From NCBI GenBank assembly GCA_029532625.1, contig JARFXM010000001.1, forward strand, positions 496,001 to 560,000: a stretch of DNA of 64,000 nt, in the 5' to 3' direction. The notes under the pieces are model-generated. The model saw only the letters and a list, made by a program, of their open reading frames with translations, ran no database searches and was not told where the DNA came from. The stretch's first letter is position 1, and every line of letters starts with the position of its first letter. The position numbers and the translations under genes were made by a program. The DNA comes from Lomentospora prolificans. Taxonomy: Eukaryota; Ascomycota; Sordariomycetes; Microascales; Microascaceae. Below, one piece after another: positions 9,812 to 22,171 of this stretch.

Positions 9812-12800
9812 ATGTTGTTCGCTTCCGCTCCAGTGAACGCGGGTGGCGCTCGTCGGAATCGCGCCTCAGCTGAACAAAGTCTCGACACATACCACAGATT
9901 CGTCCGCGAGGTGAGCCAGCATCCGCAGCCTTTATCATCCAACCGATTCAACGCTCCAGAACCAAGCCCTCCGGTTCTCTCTCCTGAACGGCCTTATCAC
10001 CGCCCAAATGCCTCCTTCAGCGTCCCCCGCCAATCCCCAGCGCATAGGCCCTCGTTCCAAAACCTGAGCAACTCCACAAACGTCTCGGACAGTAGCACAT
10101 TGAGGCCGGATACTTCATCGTCGATTGCGGAATGGCCTGGTTTTTCTATAGAAAAGCAGATGGATCCTCCCGCCAAGCTAAAAGGAGACCAGGCACTGAC
10201 CAGCGTGACGACGAGGTATCTACCAAGCGATCGAGCCTCGGGCACAGAAAAGCTCGAGGATGGCTTAGCTAACGTGGATTTACCTTGGAGGCCCCGATAT
10301 CTGAAGAGGCGGATATTGGCAAGTTTTGCGTTGGTTTTCGCGGCGCTCATTGTGGTGGCCCAAGGCCTCCTGAATTATTCCAACAACAATGGCGGGTTGG
10401 GGCCGCCAAAAAAGTACACTCATTATTTTTGGCAGTACGGAGCTACTGCCCTCGTCACGCTTACCCTTATTGTATGGAGCCGAGTTGAGTATCAGGCAAA
10501 AGCTGCTGCACCGTGGTTTCGACTTTCAAAGGGTCAAACTCCTGCAGAGAAGGGTCTGTTGCTCGACTATATCACGGAGTTCCGAATTGTGGCGGTCTTT
10601 CGGGCTCTAAGGAATGGGGACTTTCTTGTTACGATTACCACGTCCGTCGTCATTCTCCTCTGGTTACTCGTCCTCATTGCAACGGCACTTATTTCTCCAG
10701 CCTTTATTGGCATCGCAAAGCCCAATACTCCAATTACTCTCCAAACATCCTTCGTGGAATCGAACGCTGGTCTCCAAACCATCGGCCCTGCTCCTTTTCT
10801 TTCCATGGTTGGGGTTGCCCTGACTGACCTCAGCTTTCCAGACTGTATCTCGAATACGATAGCGTATCAATCCTTTACAGCGGATCTCCCTGCATCCGCA
10901 CGCTTGAATGTGGTTGTCGATGGGTTCACCAGCGCTTTGGACTGTGAGCCAGCTGATATTGTTCTCGACAGTCTGCGTTATGTTGCCGCAGATTCCCAAA
11001 CTACTGTTGGCTTGACGATTTCCACGTCAACGTGCTCCGTTAAGCTCGAAGTTGGAACTACGGCTTTTATTAACGAATTACAGGGTCATGGTAGTACTTA
11101 TCTCCTCTCATTCCAACCAGGATCGTGTGGCAATTCCACGTCCCCAGATGACCAGAGAATCGCCGTGGTTTTCCCCGAAATTGACCTCGACCCTGATTCC
11201 TTCACTGACTTACCACCCGATGATGATACAAATCTGGAAGGGTCAATCTCTCGCTCGACCCAGCTTTTATGCAAGCCCAAATATAACATAACTTCAGTCG
11301 GTGTAGTTAAAATTGGAGACGAGCTTGAGACTATCGGCGCGACAAAAGGTGCCACATCGCGACAGCTAGCAAACGTCCATGCTGCTGATCTGATTGCGGC
11401 TCACACCCGGAGTTACCAGTCCATCGACCGAAGCGGAGGAATTAACGGCCCTTATTCCGACCCGGCCCAGCTCGTGGCGAGTGACATATATATTGATGCG
11501 GACCTGCCTATGCTCGGCGCTTTGAACTATAAAGCTCGAACCTCGGGATCAGCACCTCGCCTCGGTAATCTGGAGGACGCAAGCTTCCTGGCCCGTATGG
11601 TTGACGAATACTTCCAGCAATATATGGTATTCATCGCTCGGGATGGCTTAATGGAAGACGTATCGCTGCCATCTATTGGCGTGGCCACATTGGTTAGTGA
11701 CCGGCTTGTCATCAGGCCCGGCCCTGTTCATATCTTGACGGGCCTGCTTGGGCTATGTCTCATTCTTAGCGTTGCCGGAACGTTCTTTGTCCCTAGGAAG
11801 GGGTTTCTTCCCCGAGCTCCTGATAGCATCATGAGCAAAGCGACGCTGTTGGCGCATAGCAAGTCTCTTCTCCAGGCACTTCGCGGTACGGGGGCTGCTG
11901 GTATGCAAACGCTCGAAGGCCGCCTTAAGCGCTCTGAATATTCTCTTGGAGTAGAATCATACGAGCGCAAGACTGATGAAGGCCTCGGCTACTTCAAGAT
12001 TTATGGCGGGAATCCTAGCGAGATTGGTGGCTTGGTCGAAGCTGGCAGGGAAAGACATCCATTCGCTCTAAATCCTGTCTCTAGAGCAATCGGAATCCTG
12101 GTAATGGCGGGAATGATTGCCGGGTTACAGGCGCTGTTAAGACGCTCACTCGGTGGAAACGGCTTCGTTGACGTTCGAGACGATGGCTGGTATCACTTAC
12201 TATGGACCACATCCGGCCCAGCTCTGCTTCTTGGGCTCGTTGCGATTTACTTCGCCAGCGTCGACGTCTCTCTCAAAAGCCTAGTACCATATGCCGGGCT
12301 GAAGAGGGGCGATTCGTTCGAGCGGTCGGTTTCCGTGGATTTCCTCGACAGATCCCTTTCCCGCGTCCTCGTGAACGGCTTTGTTACCCGCCACTTTACC
12401 ATCGTCGCCTCCGCGCTTACTGTTACTCTAGCCGCAACACTCGCCATATTCTCCGGCTCTCTCTTCTCCGCTGTCTCTGTTCCCTTGTCTGCAGACCTTT
12501 CAATTCCGACTGTGGATTTCTTCGCCAGCGCACTTACCGATACATCATTTGAGGTTCCTCCCGACTGTGCGGCGTGCACCTCTGCCACAGACGCCCTGAC
12601 CGCATCTCTGATCCTTGGCGCCAACTTTTCCTACCCACCTTTTACCTTTGAGGACCTTGTTTTCCAAACCTTGGGTCTCGAGGCACCTCCTGAAGAGGCT
12701 TCCACGCTAGACCAAGAGACCGAAGAAACCAATGATCCCGAGGAGCTCGTTGTCTCCGTTAAGCTCCCGGCGATTCGCCCCAAGATGACCTGTCGATTGT

Positions 12801-14017
12801 TTTCAACCGCAGAACTATCCCTCAATATTACCGTCGGTGACTATGAAATCCGAGGGAACAGAAATCCCCTACGTATAGACGTCCCTGGCGAGCAGTGCTT
12901 CGACGGTAGTGGTGGTGATGAAGCCAGCAACGTCATCCTCTCCACCTTTCCCCGAAATGGCACGGTGTCCACCAGTGACCTACCGTTCGGGCTCTCCCTC
13001 GCGGCCCGAGGTGTATCGCAGTGCTCAGACTGGCTCTACGTTTGGGGTACCATAACGAGTCCCGGGTCTAACGACACGGACATCACCAACACCGGCGCCT
13101 TTGCCTGCAACGAAACCGTCGAAGTAGTCGACACGGCTGTGGATTTCCATGGCCGCCTCTTCGAGATCCGGCCCGAAGATCCACCCGTGGCGGACGAATC
13201 TACCGTCCGCTCGTCGCCAATGGAGCTGGAGCCCCTTGCCTACGATTCCCTCGTCAAGATCTCCGGGAACCATCTCCTCGACCCCTTCTTTAGCCTTCTC
13301 ATAAACTCGCGCTACGCCGTCCCAGTCGAAGCTCTATCCTCAGAAGATTCCACCACGATGCAGACCATCACCGACGGCATCGTCAAGCACCACGGCATCT
13401 TCCGCGCCCAGTCCCTCAACTCTAAGCGTCGCGTCTCCACCCCGTCGTCCTCGCAGAGCGTAATTGGCGACTCTGCAGCCATTCAGACTAATTTCACTAG
13501 CGCAATGAACCCCTCCGCCTCCGAGGCAGACATGCAACCTATTGTCCTGGCATCCGTCCGCTCATCGACGGCTCTCTCTGGCCTCCGCCGCCTCGAACAA
13601 GATCCCGTCACCACGCGCATCCTGCAAGCCATCCTGGCCACCATGATCGCGCTTTCCATCCTCGCCTGGGCTTTAACCCCATCTTGCAAGATGGCACGCT
13701 CCCCGCACTCCATAGCATCCACGGCATCCCTACTCGCCGACAGCAACATCTTCGGCCTCTTGCCCAGGGGTGCAGAGTGGATGCCCGAACACGAGATCAA
13801 GCGCTTCTTCATGGACGGCAGCCAGACCATGGGCTTCAAGATGGGCTGGGAAACCGCCAAGAGGCGAAGGAGAGACGTGTCCGCCGGGAACAACCAGGCG
13901 GAGACGTACGCGATTCGTGTCTTGAGGACGGGCGGCTGGGGAGGCGGAGAAGATGCCGGGCTGGGCATCTTGGCACGGGTTGCGATGGGTCACCGCGCCT
14001 TTGTTCGCGGCGGCTAG
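9812..14017 (+). CDS. DUF3433-family multi-pass membrane protein
   Basis: A single uninterrupted frame of 1401 residues from the first in-frame ATG at 9812; the frame is open further up to 9710 but without an ATG. Residues 1-160 are serine/proline-rich and probably cytosolic. The phrase WRPRYLKRR just before a hydrophobic helix (about 166-187), a second helix near 209-225 and a third near 271-295 form the first DUF3433 unit. A second unit follows: helices near 641-660 and 759-780, then LLWTTSGPALLLGLVAIYF (about 795) and 861-890. A last helix sits near 1268-1288. Between them are long, acidic, N-glycosylation-rich loops with cysteines that are probably extracellular or lumenal. Duplicated DUF3433 units are usual in this fungal-only family. 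Its biochemical function is unknown. Confidence 0.85.
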   Translation: MLFASAPVNAGGARRNRASAEQSLDTYHRFVREVSQHPQPLSSNRFNAPEPSPPVLSPERPYHRPNASFSVPRQSPAHRPSFQNLSNSTNVSDSSTLRPDTSSSIAEWPGFSIEKQMDPPAKLKGDQALTSVTTRYLPSDRASGTEKLEDGLANVDLPWRPRYLKRRILASFALVFAALIVVAQGLLNYSNNNGGLGPPKKYTHYFWQYGATALVTLTLIVWSRVEYQAKAAAPWFRLSKGQTPAEKGLLLDYITEFRIVAVFRALRNGDFLVTITTSVVILLWLLVLIATALISPAFIGIAKPNTPITLQTSFVESNAGLQTIGPAPFLSMVGVALTDLSFPDCISNTIAYQSFTADLPASARLNVVVDGFTSALDCEPADIVLDSLRYVAADSQTTVGLTISTSTCSVKLEVGTTAFINELQGHGSTYLLSFQPGSCGNSTSPDDQRIAVVFPEIDLDPDSFTDLPPDDDTNLEGSISRSTQLLCKPKYNITSVGVVKIGDELETIGATKGATSRQLANVHAADLIAAHTRSYQSIDRSGGINGPYSDPAQLVASDIYIDADLPMLGALNYKARTSGSAPRLGNLEDASFLARMVDEYFQQYMVFIARDGLMEDVSLPSIGVATLVSDRLVIRPGPVHILTGLLGLCLILSVAGTFFVPRKGFLPRAPDSIMSKATLLAHSKSLLQALRGTGAAGMQTLEGRLKRSEYSLGVESYERKTDEGLGYFKIYGGNPSEIGGLVEAGRERHPFALNPVSRAIGILVMAGMIAGLQALLRRSLGGNGFVDVRDDGWYHLLWTTSGPALLLGLVAIYFASVDVSLKSLVPYAGLKRGDSFERSVSVDFLDRSLSRVLVNGFVTRHFTIVASALTVTLAATLAIFSGSLFSAVSVPLSADLSIPTVDFFASALTDTSFEVPPDCAACTSATDALTASLILGANFSYPPFTFEDLVFQTLGLEAPPEEASTLDQETEETNDPEELVVSVKLPAIRPKMTCRLFSTAELSLNITVGDYEIRGNRNPLRIDVPGEQCFDGSGGDEASNVILSTFPRNGTVSTSDLPFGLSLAARGVSQCSDWLYVWGTITSPGSNDTDITNTGAFACNETVEVVDTAVDFHGRLFEIRPEDPPVADESTVRSSPMELEPLAYDSLVKISGNHLLDPFFSLLINSRYAVPVEALSSEDSTTMQTITDGIVKHHGIFRAQSLNSKRRVSTPSSSQSVIGDSAAIQTNFTSAMNPSASEADMQPIVLASVRSSTALSGLRRLEQDPVTTRILQAILATMIALSILAWALTPSCKMARSPHSIASTASLLADSNIFGLLPRGAEWMPEHEIKRFFMDGSQTMGFKMGWETAKRRRRDVSAGNNQAETYAIRVLRTGGWGGGEDAGLGILARVAMGHRAFVRGG

Positions 14018-14926
14018 GGGGGAAATTACGGTGCTGCCTTGTGGGATTTTTTTTTGTTTGTTTTTCTCGCTTTCCTTACTTCGAGGGTCTTGTTTGGTTT
14101 GGCATTTCACTTTTTCTTTTTTTCCTTTCAAACGAATGGAGTCGAGGGGCTACATTAGTACGATACCAGGGGTTGTCTGCCATTTCTGCCATGGCCCGAG
14201 GAGTCTTTCTTTTTTGGTTAATTTTCTTTTTCTTCTTTACATGTCAAGTGGTTAGAACGCATCGATCGGAGTATCACGCGAGTACAAGAGTACAAGAGTA
14301 CATGGCGGGCCATTGTTTTCACTGACGGTGTTTTTGGTGTTGTTGGCCATTTGCGAAGACTTGTAGATGTATAGTGTAGTATATTCATGACTGATATCCA
14401 TTTGAAAGAACATTGATCTTTCCCACATCATCGTTTGACATCATTTTTGCAAATACGTACCAGACAAAGTCATAGAGCGAACGGACAATATCTTTTACGC
14501 TCAACTTGAATGGTATTGTTAACTAACTAACGTTATCCTCAATCGGGTTGAAGCAAAAGCTCTACAGCTGCTATGCTGGAGAAATAATTGGCTATTGAGC
14601 GCCGTCCAGGTGCTGAGGTAACCGCTGGAAGCGAGAGAAACTCATTATAGGATCATTGCGTAGTGGGAATCGTGGAGAAGAGAAGTAGTCCAGAAAGGAA
14701 GCAGGTGAGTATACATGAATCCATCAGGATAGGAAGAAACAGTTCCAACCTTGTCCAGCCATGTTCTACATACAAAAAGAAAAAAAAACAATAAAACATA
14801 AAAGTGTAACGGTGGGATCAATTTCGTACAGAAAGGGAAGGAAGTTGTTGCTGTCGGAAGCGAGTCTCTCCGGAAACCGAGTGTTAGGCAAAGGAAGCGG
14901 GCAGAATCAGGCGGAAAGCAACTCTC
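14018..14926. other. 3' region between convergent genes
   Basis: Lies between the stop codons of the DUF3433 gene (+) and the AAA+ ATPase gene (-). It is T-rich near 14045-14130, consistent with a 3' UTR. No gene was seen. Confidence 0.5.
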
Positions 14927-17900
14927 TTAGAAGTAGCTCCTCATAGCCTCCTGGTATCCGGTTCCTCCCTTGAGATCGCGGTCGAAGCTCGTGAGGACGT
15001 CGAGCACCTGCCGAATATGCTTCATGCTAAGAGGCTCGCGGCGGTTGACGGCCAATGCTTGAGCCGTGCGTACTGTATTCTTGATCTGGCGACCGTTAAG
15101 GTCGTGCTTGGCGAGATTCGTGTAATCCTCCTCGGTGAAGGGCATGAGATCAATCTTCTCAAGAACTCTGACACGCTCAATGAAGATTTTAAAGATCTTC
15201 TTCTTGGCTTTCTGGTCCAGGGAGTCATAGCGAAGGGCGATATGAATACGGGATTGAAAGGCATCGTCAAAAGTCTGTGGCCATAGTTAGTGTGTTGGCC
15301 TATATTGTTGTAGACGGGGAGTACTTACCTCGACGCGGTTGGTAGTCAAGAAGAGAATGCCTTGGAAGTACTCGAGTTGGCGCAGGAAAATGCTAACAAG
15401 GGCGTTGCGGTGGATGTCATGCATGTTACGCTTCTCCAGAAATACGTCGGCCTCATCGAGGAGAAGAATGGCTCCCCAAGCGTGGCAGATGTCAAGGATC
15501 TTCTGGAGCTCGGATTCAAGATACCTCGAGTCTGTCCCAAGCTCGCCAGCGGAGGCCATGTATAGTGGGCATTTAAGGAGCTCACTAATACCCTCGGCAG
15601 TTAGGGTCTTGCCTGTTCCTGGCGGGCCATGAAGAACGGCTAAAATGTTGTTAGCAACTCGACTTCGTCTGTATCCCACTAAAGTGAATATAACTTACCG
15701 ACAAGGCCCTTTCCCTTGCCCTGGATCACATCATCGATGCTCTCCGCCGCGTGGTATTTATGGGATTCAACAAGCGCCTTTGAAACGGTTAGTTTGTGGA
15801 GCCCCTCGCCACTACACGATAGCTTCAGCTTACCTTGACAATGTCTTTTGTCTTCGGCTCAAGAACAAGAGAGTCGTAGGCGTTATCATTCCACTGAATC
15901 TCTTTGATGCCGGATACTGTAAACTCAAGCCAGAGCTTCTCCGAAAAAGCGAAACCTAGAACGACCGGAGATGCGATCAGATACTCCTCGTCGGAGAATT
16001 CTGGAATGGCGGGCTTGTCTCCCTCCTTTGAGTCATCTTCATCCTTAGCTTCGTCAGCCTTGTCGCTCTCTTTGTCCTTAGTCCGGACTGTGTCAAGGTT
16101 CTCAGTCTCCTCGTCATCCGAGTCGCCTCTGCGCACCCTGATGAGGCGGACATTCCCTTCCTTATCTTTGACGAGCTTGGTGGCGTATTTCGGCCTCTCC
16201 TCTTCAGCGCTAGATCCGTCACTGCAGCAGTCATCCTGGTCTTCACTCTCGGATTCACAGCATCCACCGTCATCATCGTCATACTCCTCGCTATCAGAAG
16301 AGAGATCGTGGTCTCTGGGACGGACTATCGAAATCGGATAATTGGGATTGATTCTTCGATGTATGGCAGGATCGACCATGACACGCCCATTGATGTTGAC
16401 CTTGACGACCGCCTTCTTCTTCTTGAAATAAGCCATACCCTGATGATTTTTGTAATGAACGCCGCTGAGCTGAACGAACTTTTTGCCTCTCTCAACAAGA
16501 CTTTTCCTAAGTTCGGATTCATTCTTGTGGTAGTTGAGTGGATAGCAGGGAAGGCTGGTGATCTTGCGGGCACCCTGGAAGTCTGGGATATCGATGGACA
16601 TGCTGCCGTGTCCGAACCTCTTGCCATCATACTCAAAATACTGGAATACGGTTAGTTCCGCTCGAGTGCGAGAGGGAATCAATGCTAGTTCCTCATACCT
16701 TTCCCTCAACCCAGTAGAAATCACCGCGTGCCATAGAGTAGTGTTTCTCCGCCATGTCAACCTTAAACACTCGGGGCTCGTCATGGCATCCATAGGTCGC
16801 GGTGTAAACAAGAGTGCCTGGCTTCCACAACGCCCAGATCATGTCAAACGTGATCAGGCCATTTTGAAGCATAGGGTTCAAGCTGTACGGGTGTTAGTGC
16901 CTACAAACCAGGGGGGGTTCTAAATCGTTTGCCTCTTACCTCTTCTTCACCTCGGCATAATCGTGGTCGAGGTATTTGACCAGGGTCTTAAGGTGTTGCC
17001 GCTGGGTCTCATTACGCTTCTGATTCCGCTTACGTTCCTTCTTACTAGATCCGGTAGGCTTCTGCTTCTTAAGCTTCTTCACGTGCGCACGCATGTCCTC
17101 AAGGTAGAGGAACAGGATATTAGGGTCAAGCTTGGGGGTCTCCTCAACCAAGCTTACGCCCTTAATATGGCCCATGACCTCTTGCAGACAGTCACGGAGG
17201 ATCTTGCTCTTGATGTCAACATATGTTGACTTATATTTGCCCTCCCAGTCAAATGTTCGTCGAATATGGAAGATGTAACCCTTGTACTTGGGATCCACGG
17301 AGGTTTCGGCAGTGTCTTGGAGTTTATAATTGTGAATGGAGCTGTCCCAGACCTGATCGACACGCTTATAATCTAAGCGGCCGCCCTTTGTAGACTTGCT
17401 GGAGTTCTTGTCTTTATCATTCCTTTTCTTTTTTCTATCCTCCACCGGAGGGAGGAGGCGACCACCGGGGCGGCCGTTGCCTCGAGCACCGCCGAGCTGC
17501 GCTGCTAACCCCTGGTTGAGCAGCTGAGCCTGACTAGCGAGAGGGTTGATGGCCTGGCCACTACCTAGTAGACCAAGTTGAAGGGGGAGGAACGCAGAGT
17601 TCTGCAGTTGCAACTGGAGCTGTTGCTGAAGCTGAAGCTGTTGCTGGAGTTGCTGCTGAAGTTGAAGTTTTGTCTGAAGATCCTGCTGGTTCTGCCTGCG
17701 GTTTTCAGGCTCAGAATCGTTCGAATCCTCGGTTTCGTCAGTCTCGTTACTGCCATCCGTCTCAGCAGTTTCCTCGGCATCGCTAGCAGCCTCGGATGCG
17801 TCGTCAGAATCGGAATCAGAGTCATCCGAGGACTGAGCCTTCTTCGCCCTTCTTTTCTTCTTCTTCTTGGATTTGACAGCCTTCTTGTCTTTTTGCCGAC

Positions 17901-18276
17901 TTGACCTCTTCTTAGATGTCCGTTTCGACTTTTTCCTCGTCGTCTCAGATTCAGAGTCTGACATGTCACTGTCCTCGTCGCTATCGTCCGAAAGGGTAGA
18001 GCCGTCTGAATCGGAGTCTGAATCGTCATCGGAAGATTCGGGCTGTACAACCTTCTTTTTCGGTTTCTTCGCCTTCTTCTGCACTTGGCCATTTTTCTTG
18101 GACCGGGTCTGTTTTATTTTCTCCTTTGCATCCCCTTTACACTCCGTTGCCTTGGAGTCGGTCTCTGTCTGCTTCTTGGTCGTAGTCTTTTCAGAGTTGA
18201 CAATAGTAGACTCAGATGTCGACTCGGGTTTGGGAGTGGCATCGGTGCGCCGGCAGGTGTTATCCTGGGCCTCCAT
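14927..18276 (-). CDS. AAA+ ATPase with long disordered acidic/basic and glutamine-rich N-terminus
   Basis: Six exons: 18276-16940, 16882-16699, 16640-15834, 15777-15699, 15639-15329 and 15274-14927. All donors and acceptors are canonical and the introns are 54-59 bp, giving 1021 residues. Residues 1-190 alternate lysine/arginine blocks with Ser-Asp-Glu blocks (SDDDSDSDSD type). Residues about 200-230 are glutamine/leucine repeats (LQLQQQLQQQLQLQQQ). The middle (about 330-520) has conserved folded segments such as DYKRVDQVWDSSIHNYKL. A second acidic insert lies around 600-700. The AAA module has Walker A GPPGTGKT at 807-814, Walker B ILLLDEAD at 860-867, a TTN sensor, and FDDAFQSRI as the arginine-finger region. 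This organisation is that of the fungal DUF7025-AAA protein group, whose substrate is not known. Compartment is uncertain; the basic N-terminus suggests nucleus. The start is the first ATG of the long exon. Confidence 0.9.
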
Positions 18277-20086
18277 TGTGCTTAGATAGTCAAATCTGTT
18301 AGTAATGATGACCTAGAAACCTCGATAGGTCGAAAGTAGAAAATGTTTCGAGACGTGAGTAAACGGTAGATTTAGAGTGGGGTTGGGTCCCTGTAGCTAA
18401 AACGCCCCAACCATGCCTGCAAGTAATGTGAACGTGGTGATATGGACTTGTAAAACGCGGGGGAATTGGACAAGGTGCCTGGCACTAGAACAAAATGACG
18501 AACAAGCCACAAGCGAGCTTAACGGAAACCGAACTTGATCTCGGTAGGAGGGGGTCGGCTAAAGGATAGCAAGGAAAGAAAGTGCAGATACGACGCCTAG
18601 ATAGGGCTAGGCGATTGGGTTGGAGAAAGAGGATCCATGGGAGCCATCGACTGATAAGGCTCCCATCCTGTACCATGTGACAGGAGCAACATGACAGCAG
18701 CCACGAAGCCGCTGCCTGCATTCTAGGCTTCTGCTTGCCATTCGCAGCTGCCTCCCAATCATTTGTCGATATATTGTCCAGTGCAATGTGTACAGTGTAC
18801 ATCCGCGCTCCTCCTCCGCCACAAGACCTCAACATCTACACAGCGGCGGATGTTGGTACATGTGGAAGGCCTTGGAACACGCTTTTGGGTAAGCCGCTTG
18901 TGGGGAGGACTACCTGGTTTGAAGGGTGAGGTTGATGACATTCTGGTTGGTCCGCTATTGGGGGTGTGGGTGGGGGTGCCGAGAAGGAAGCTGCCAGCAG
19001 TTCATCCCAATTGGCATAAGGCCGTCATGAGGCAGGGAGGTATCATCCCAAGGCTCCCATGGGCTGGAGGCTCGCCGCTCACCCAAGCCTCGATGATTTC
19101 CTCCTGGGGCGGTAAACGCAAGGGTTGCACAAGAAACGCAAAGAAGCATGGGAACGAGAGAAACAGAGCAAAAGGTTTGAGGAAGGGAGTGCTACATGCC
19201 CTTGGCACAAGCATGGCCATGAAAAGAGTTGCAAACCGTGCGGAGACGTCCCCTTGGGAAATAAATGGCCATCATAAAAGCTGGTGAAAGGCGATGAGAA
19301 ATATCTGGTTGAGGCTATTACTCACTTTACAAGGTATTGGGATGACGAGATCGGACGTGGATGGGATGGCAAGGCGTGGGAATGAATGGTGGAACAGGAG
19401 CTGAGTGATGGTGGTTGTGATCGGTTGAGAGCCTATGGAGTTCCAAGGCGCTCCGAATGTGGCCTGAGAACGGTGTCGGAAACGAGTCGTCGAAGAATGG
19501 AGATGGAATTTTCCAAGTTGGGGGATCAAAAGATTGAATTTAGATTCGCGGTAGGTTTACTTATGTAGAGTCGGTGAGACGGAGACCATGTGAGACAAGT
19601 GATTATGCTTGTATCTGATACATGCGAATCTGGAGACGATACCAACACACGCAAAGGCGAAGTGTCGATTGCGAGCGTTGCGTTTAAGAGAGAAATCAAG
19701 ACAGGAAAAGGAAGTTGTGAGCTCAGACGGGGCGGAAAGCGCAAAAAGAGAAAGGGGGGGAATGGAAAAGGATGGTGATTCTCTCTGAAGAAAGTGAAGG
19801 TCGGGTAGGGGAGGCGTCCTCTTGTACTACTTGGGACATGGATGAACGTGCGATGGGGCCGATGGGTGTGGTTCAACTAGTGTTAAGGCATCCGCCAGCC
19901 CTCTGCCGGGTGGCCAGTGGAGGCGGTGAGAACCCGGACAGGCCAGGCAATGGTCAAAATTGATGGCCACGTCGGTCTGTCTGCGGACGTTAGCTGTCGT
20001 TGGTAATGGCCGGCATGCCTGGCCCAGTGGGGGCACCGGGATGGGTGGGCGGAACCGTCCCTACGGGCCTCCGCTGCGTTGAGCTA

Positions 20087-20106
20087 GGCTGGCTGGCTGG
20101 CTGGCT
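20087..20106. repeat. (GGCT)5 microsatellite
   Basis: Five perfect tandem copies of GGCT in the gene-poor region. Confidence 0.9.
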
Positions 20107-22109
20107 ATTTGGAGCAGACTGTTGACAAGGGGTACCGCAGGACAGCGCGCGCACGTTAACGGCACGGCCAGCCAGCAGCAGGACCTGTCTTTGGACTGCC
20201 GACATTTGAGGGATGGACTGGGAGGAGAAGGACTTCCAAAGTCCTTTCCGCACCAACACCGCTCTCCTGCCGAGGATCCCTGCTGCCTATGATCATCTAG
20301 TGACAAGGTGAATCCTTCCCATCCCGTCAAATCGTCGGCGGATGAGTCGATAACGATGGCCTCCTGGCGGCAAGGTCAAAATTCTTTCTTTCACGATGTC
20401 TGCCTAGAGCTGGTGCCTGTTTCGCCAGGCCGGTCGCAAGCCGAGGCCGCCTGTATTTGGAAACGTTCCAGGCTGCAGCCTTCTTATTCCCCACACGCCA
20501 GCCAACTAATGTTCCTAGTTTAACACGAGCCACGCCCCAAATTGGTCGCCGTCTGACACACACTCAACCCTGGCCGAGCCAGGAGTGGATGCACTTTGAG
20601 TCCTTGCTCGCCTTGTTCTTTGCCACTCTTGGGTAGTCGAGGAGTCAAAACGCAAAGCGTGAATGGTGAATGGAGGTCCCTCAAAAGCTTGTGGTTAGTG
20701 CATGCAGAGCCCCAGGACGGAGCTCCAAGTCCTGTTTAACTGTTTCAGCCTATATTGAGGCATCCTCAATCATCAATCAGGAGCTCTATGTCTGGATGTG
20801 TGCCGGCCCGTCCTAATGTCACGCCAAGCATCTTATCGAGGAAGAAAAACTGAGGCTCGTGATCTCGTAATCATACCAACCGATATCCGAGTGCCAGCTA
20901 GGTGGGAACTAGGGTCACAAGCACGATCTTGAATCAGAGCATGTCAGGCCAAGGCGCGAGCTTACTTCAGGACACAAAATGCACATAAGAGACAGGCAAC
21001 CACGTACGGCCGAGATCTCTCCCGCCTCACACCCACTTTCCAAGCCTGATTGGGGGGCCGATGGGGGGAGGGAGCAATTACCTGCGTTCTCCAGGTCGCA
21101 TGCCCTTGTAATTCCCAAGCTCTCTGTGCATTTTTCGTGAGAATTCAGGCATCACAGCGAGTGTCAAGGCCACGGCGTTGCCTGGTTGAAGTGGGGTGGG
21201 CGGAAGCTGATTGTCATATGCAAGCAGCACGACGCCCCAATCGGAGGACGATGGAGATCAATGAATTCGTCAAGATCTTTGAAGATGGCCACCCTCGCTC
21301 CTTGGTCGCACGCATCGGTGGCCCTTCCGTTGCACTTGGGGCTCGCTTCCCGTATTTCCCGGATCGAGTCTCGGGTTGGCCAGCTGTCCCTGTCCAAATT
21401 TCCACACGTCCATAATCAGAGTGCATGACATGCTTCTTGGGCGCCTTCGCCTCTGCACAGACAGAGGTTCCCTTGCTGGCTACTTGCAATCTGGGGCCCC
21501 TCGGTCGATCAGATGCCGGTTGGCGATAAATCGGGCTTCTTTTATCCCGCCCAGCCAACAACCACTTTACGCCTTTAGTTTGGAGATAGAGGGCTTGTTA
21601 CGGAGATAGTGGTAAGAGGCATCTAGGAGTTGGACTCGTCCAACGCAATGCGAAGGCGTCGCGAGGCTCCAGCTCCATACACACATATTGATCCAGTTTG
21701 GGGCACCCAAGACAGGGCCAATCCCCACTCTGGTTGTCCATAATAGACAGAGAATTTGTTATAGAGGCAGCCTCGGTCCTTTCTCGTTCGCTTGGCCTGA
21801 TCTGGCAAAGGAGGAAGAACACTGAAGTGACACAAACCCAACATTACTTAATGGTAGCAGTTATTGGGAGGTAAAGAAGAGGAAAGCGGTACCCAGCTTT
21901 GGATCAATCGATGCACGATGCGGCTGGGAACGGTTACCCTCAACAAATGCTGCACCCTCTGAGATCCCCACTCAACAAAGGTAGGCCTGGACCTGCGATG
22001 AGACTACTGGTATATACCCTGGACCTTGCAGAGCTCCTTTCCCATTTGGAAACTTTGCTAGCAGGGAACCGAAAACAGCCTGTGATGGAAGAAAGCAGGG
22101 GACAAAAAG

Positions 22110-22111
<2 letters not shown>

Positions 22112-22170
<59 letters not shown>
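22112..22170. repeat. Uninterrupted 59-base poly(T) tract
   Basis: A run of T without interruption, equivalent to poly(A) on the minus strand. It may be a replication-slippage tract or the tail of a minus-strand retroposed copy. No recognisable element body or target-site duplication was found next to it. Its exact length may be unreliable in an assembly. Confidence 0.9.
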
Positions 22171-22171
<1 letters not shown>

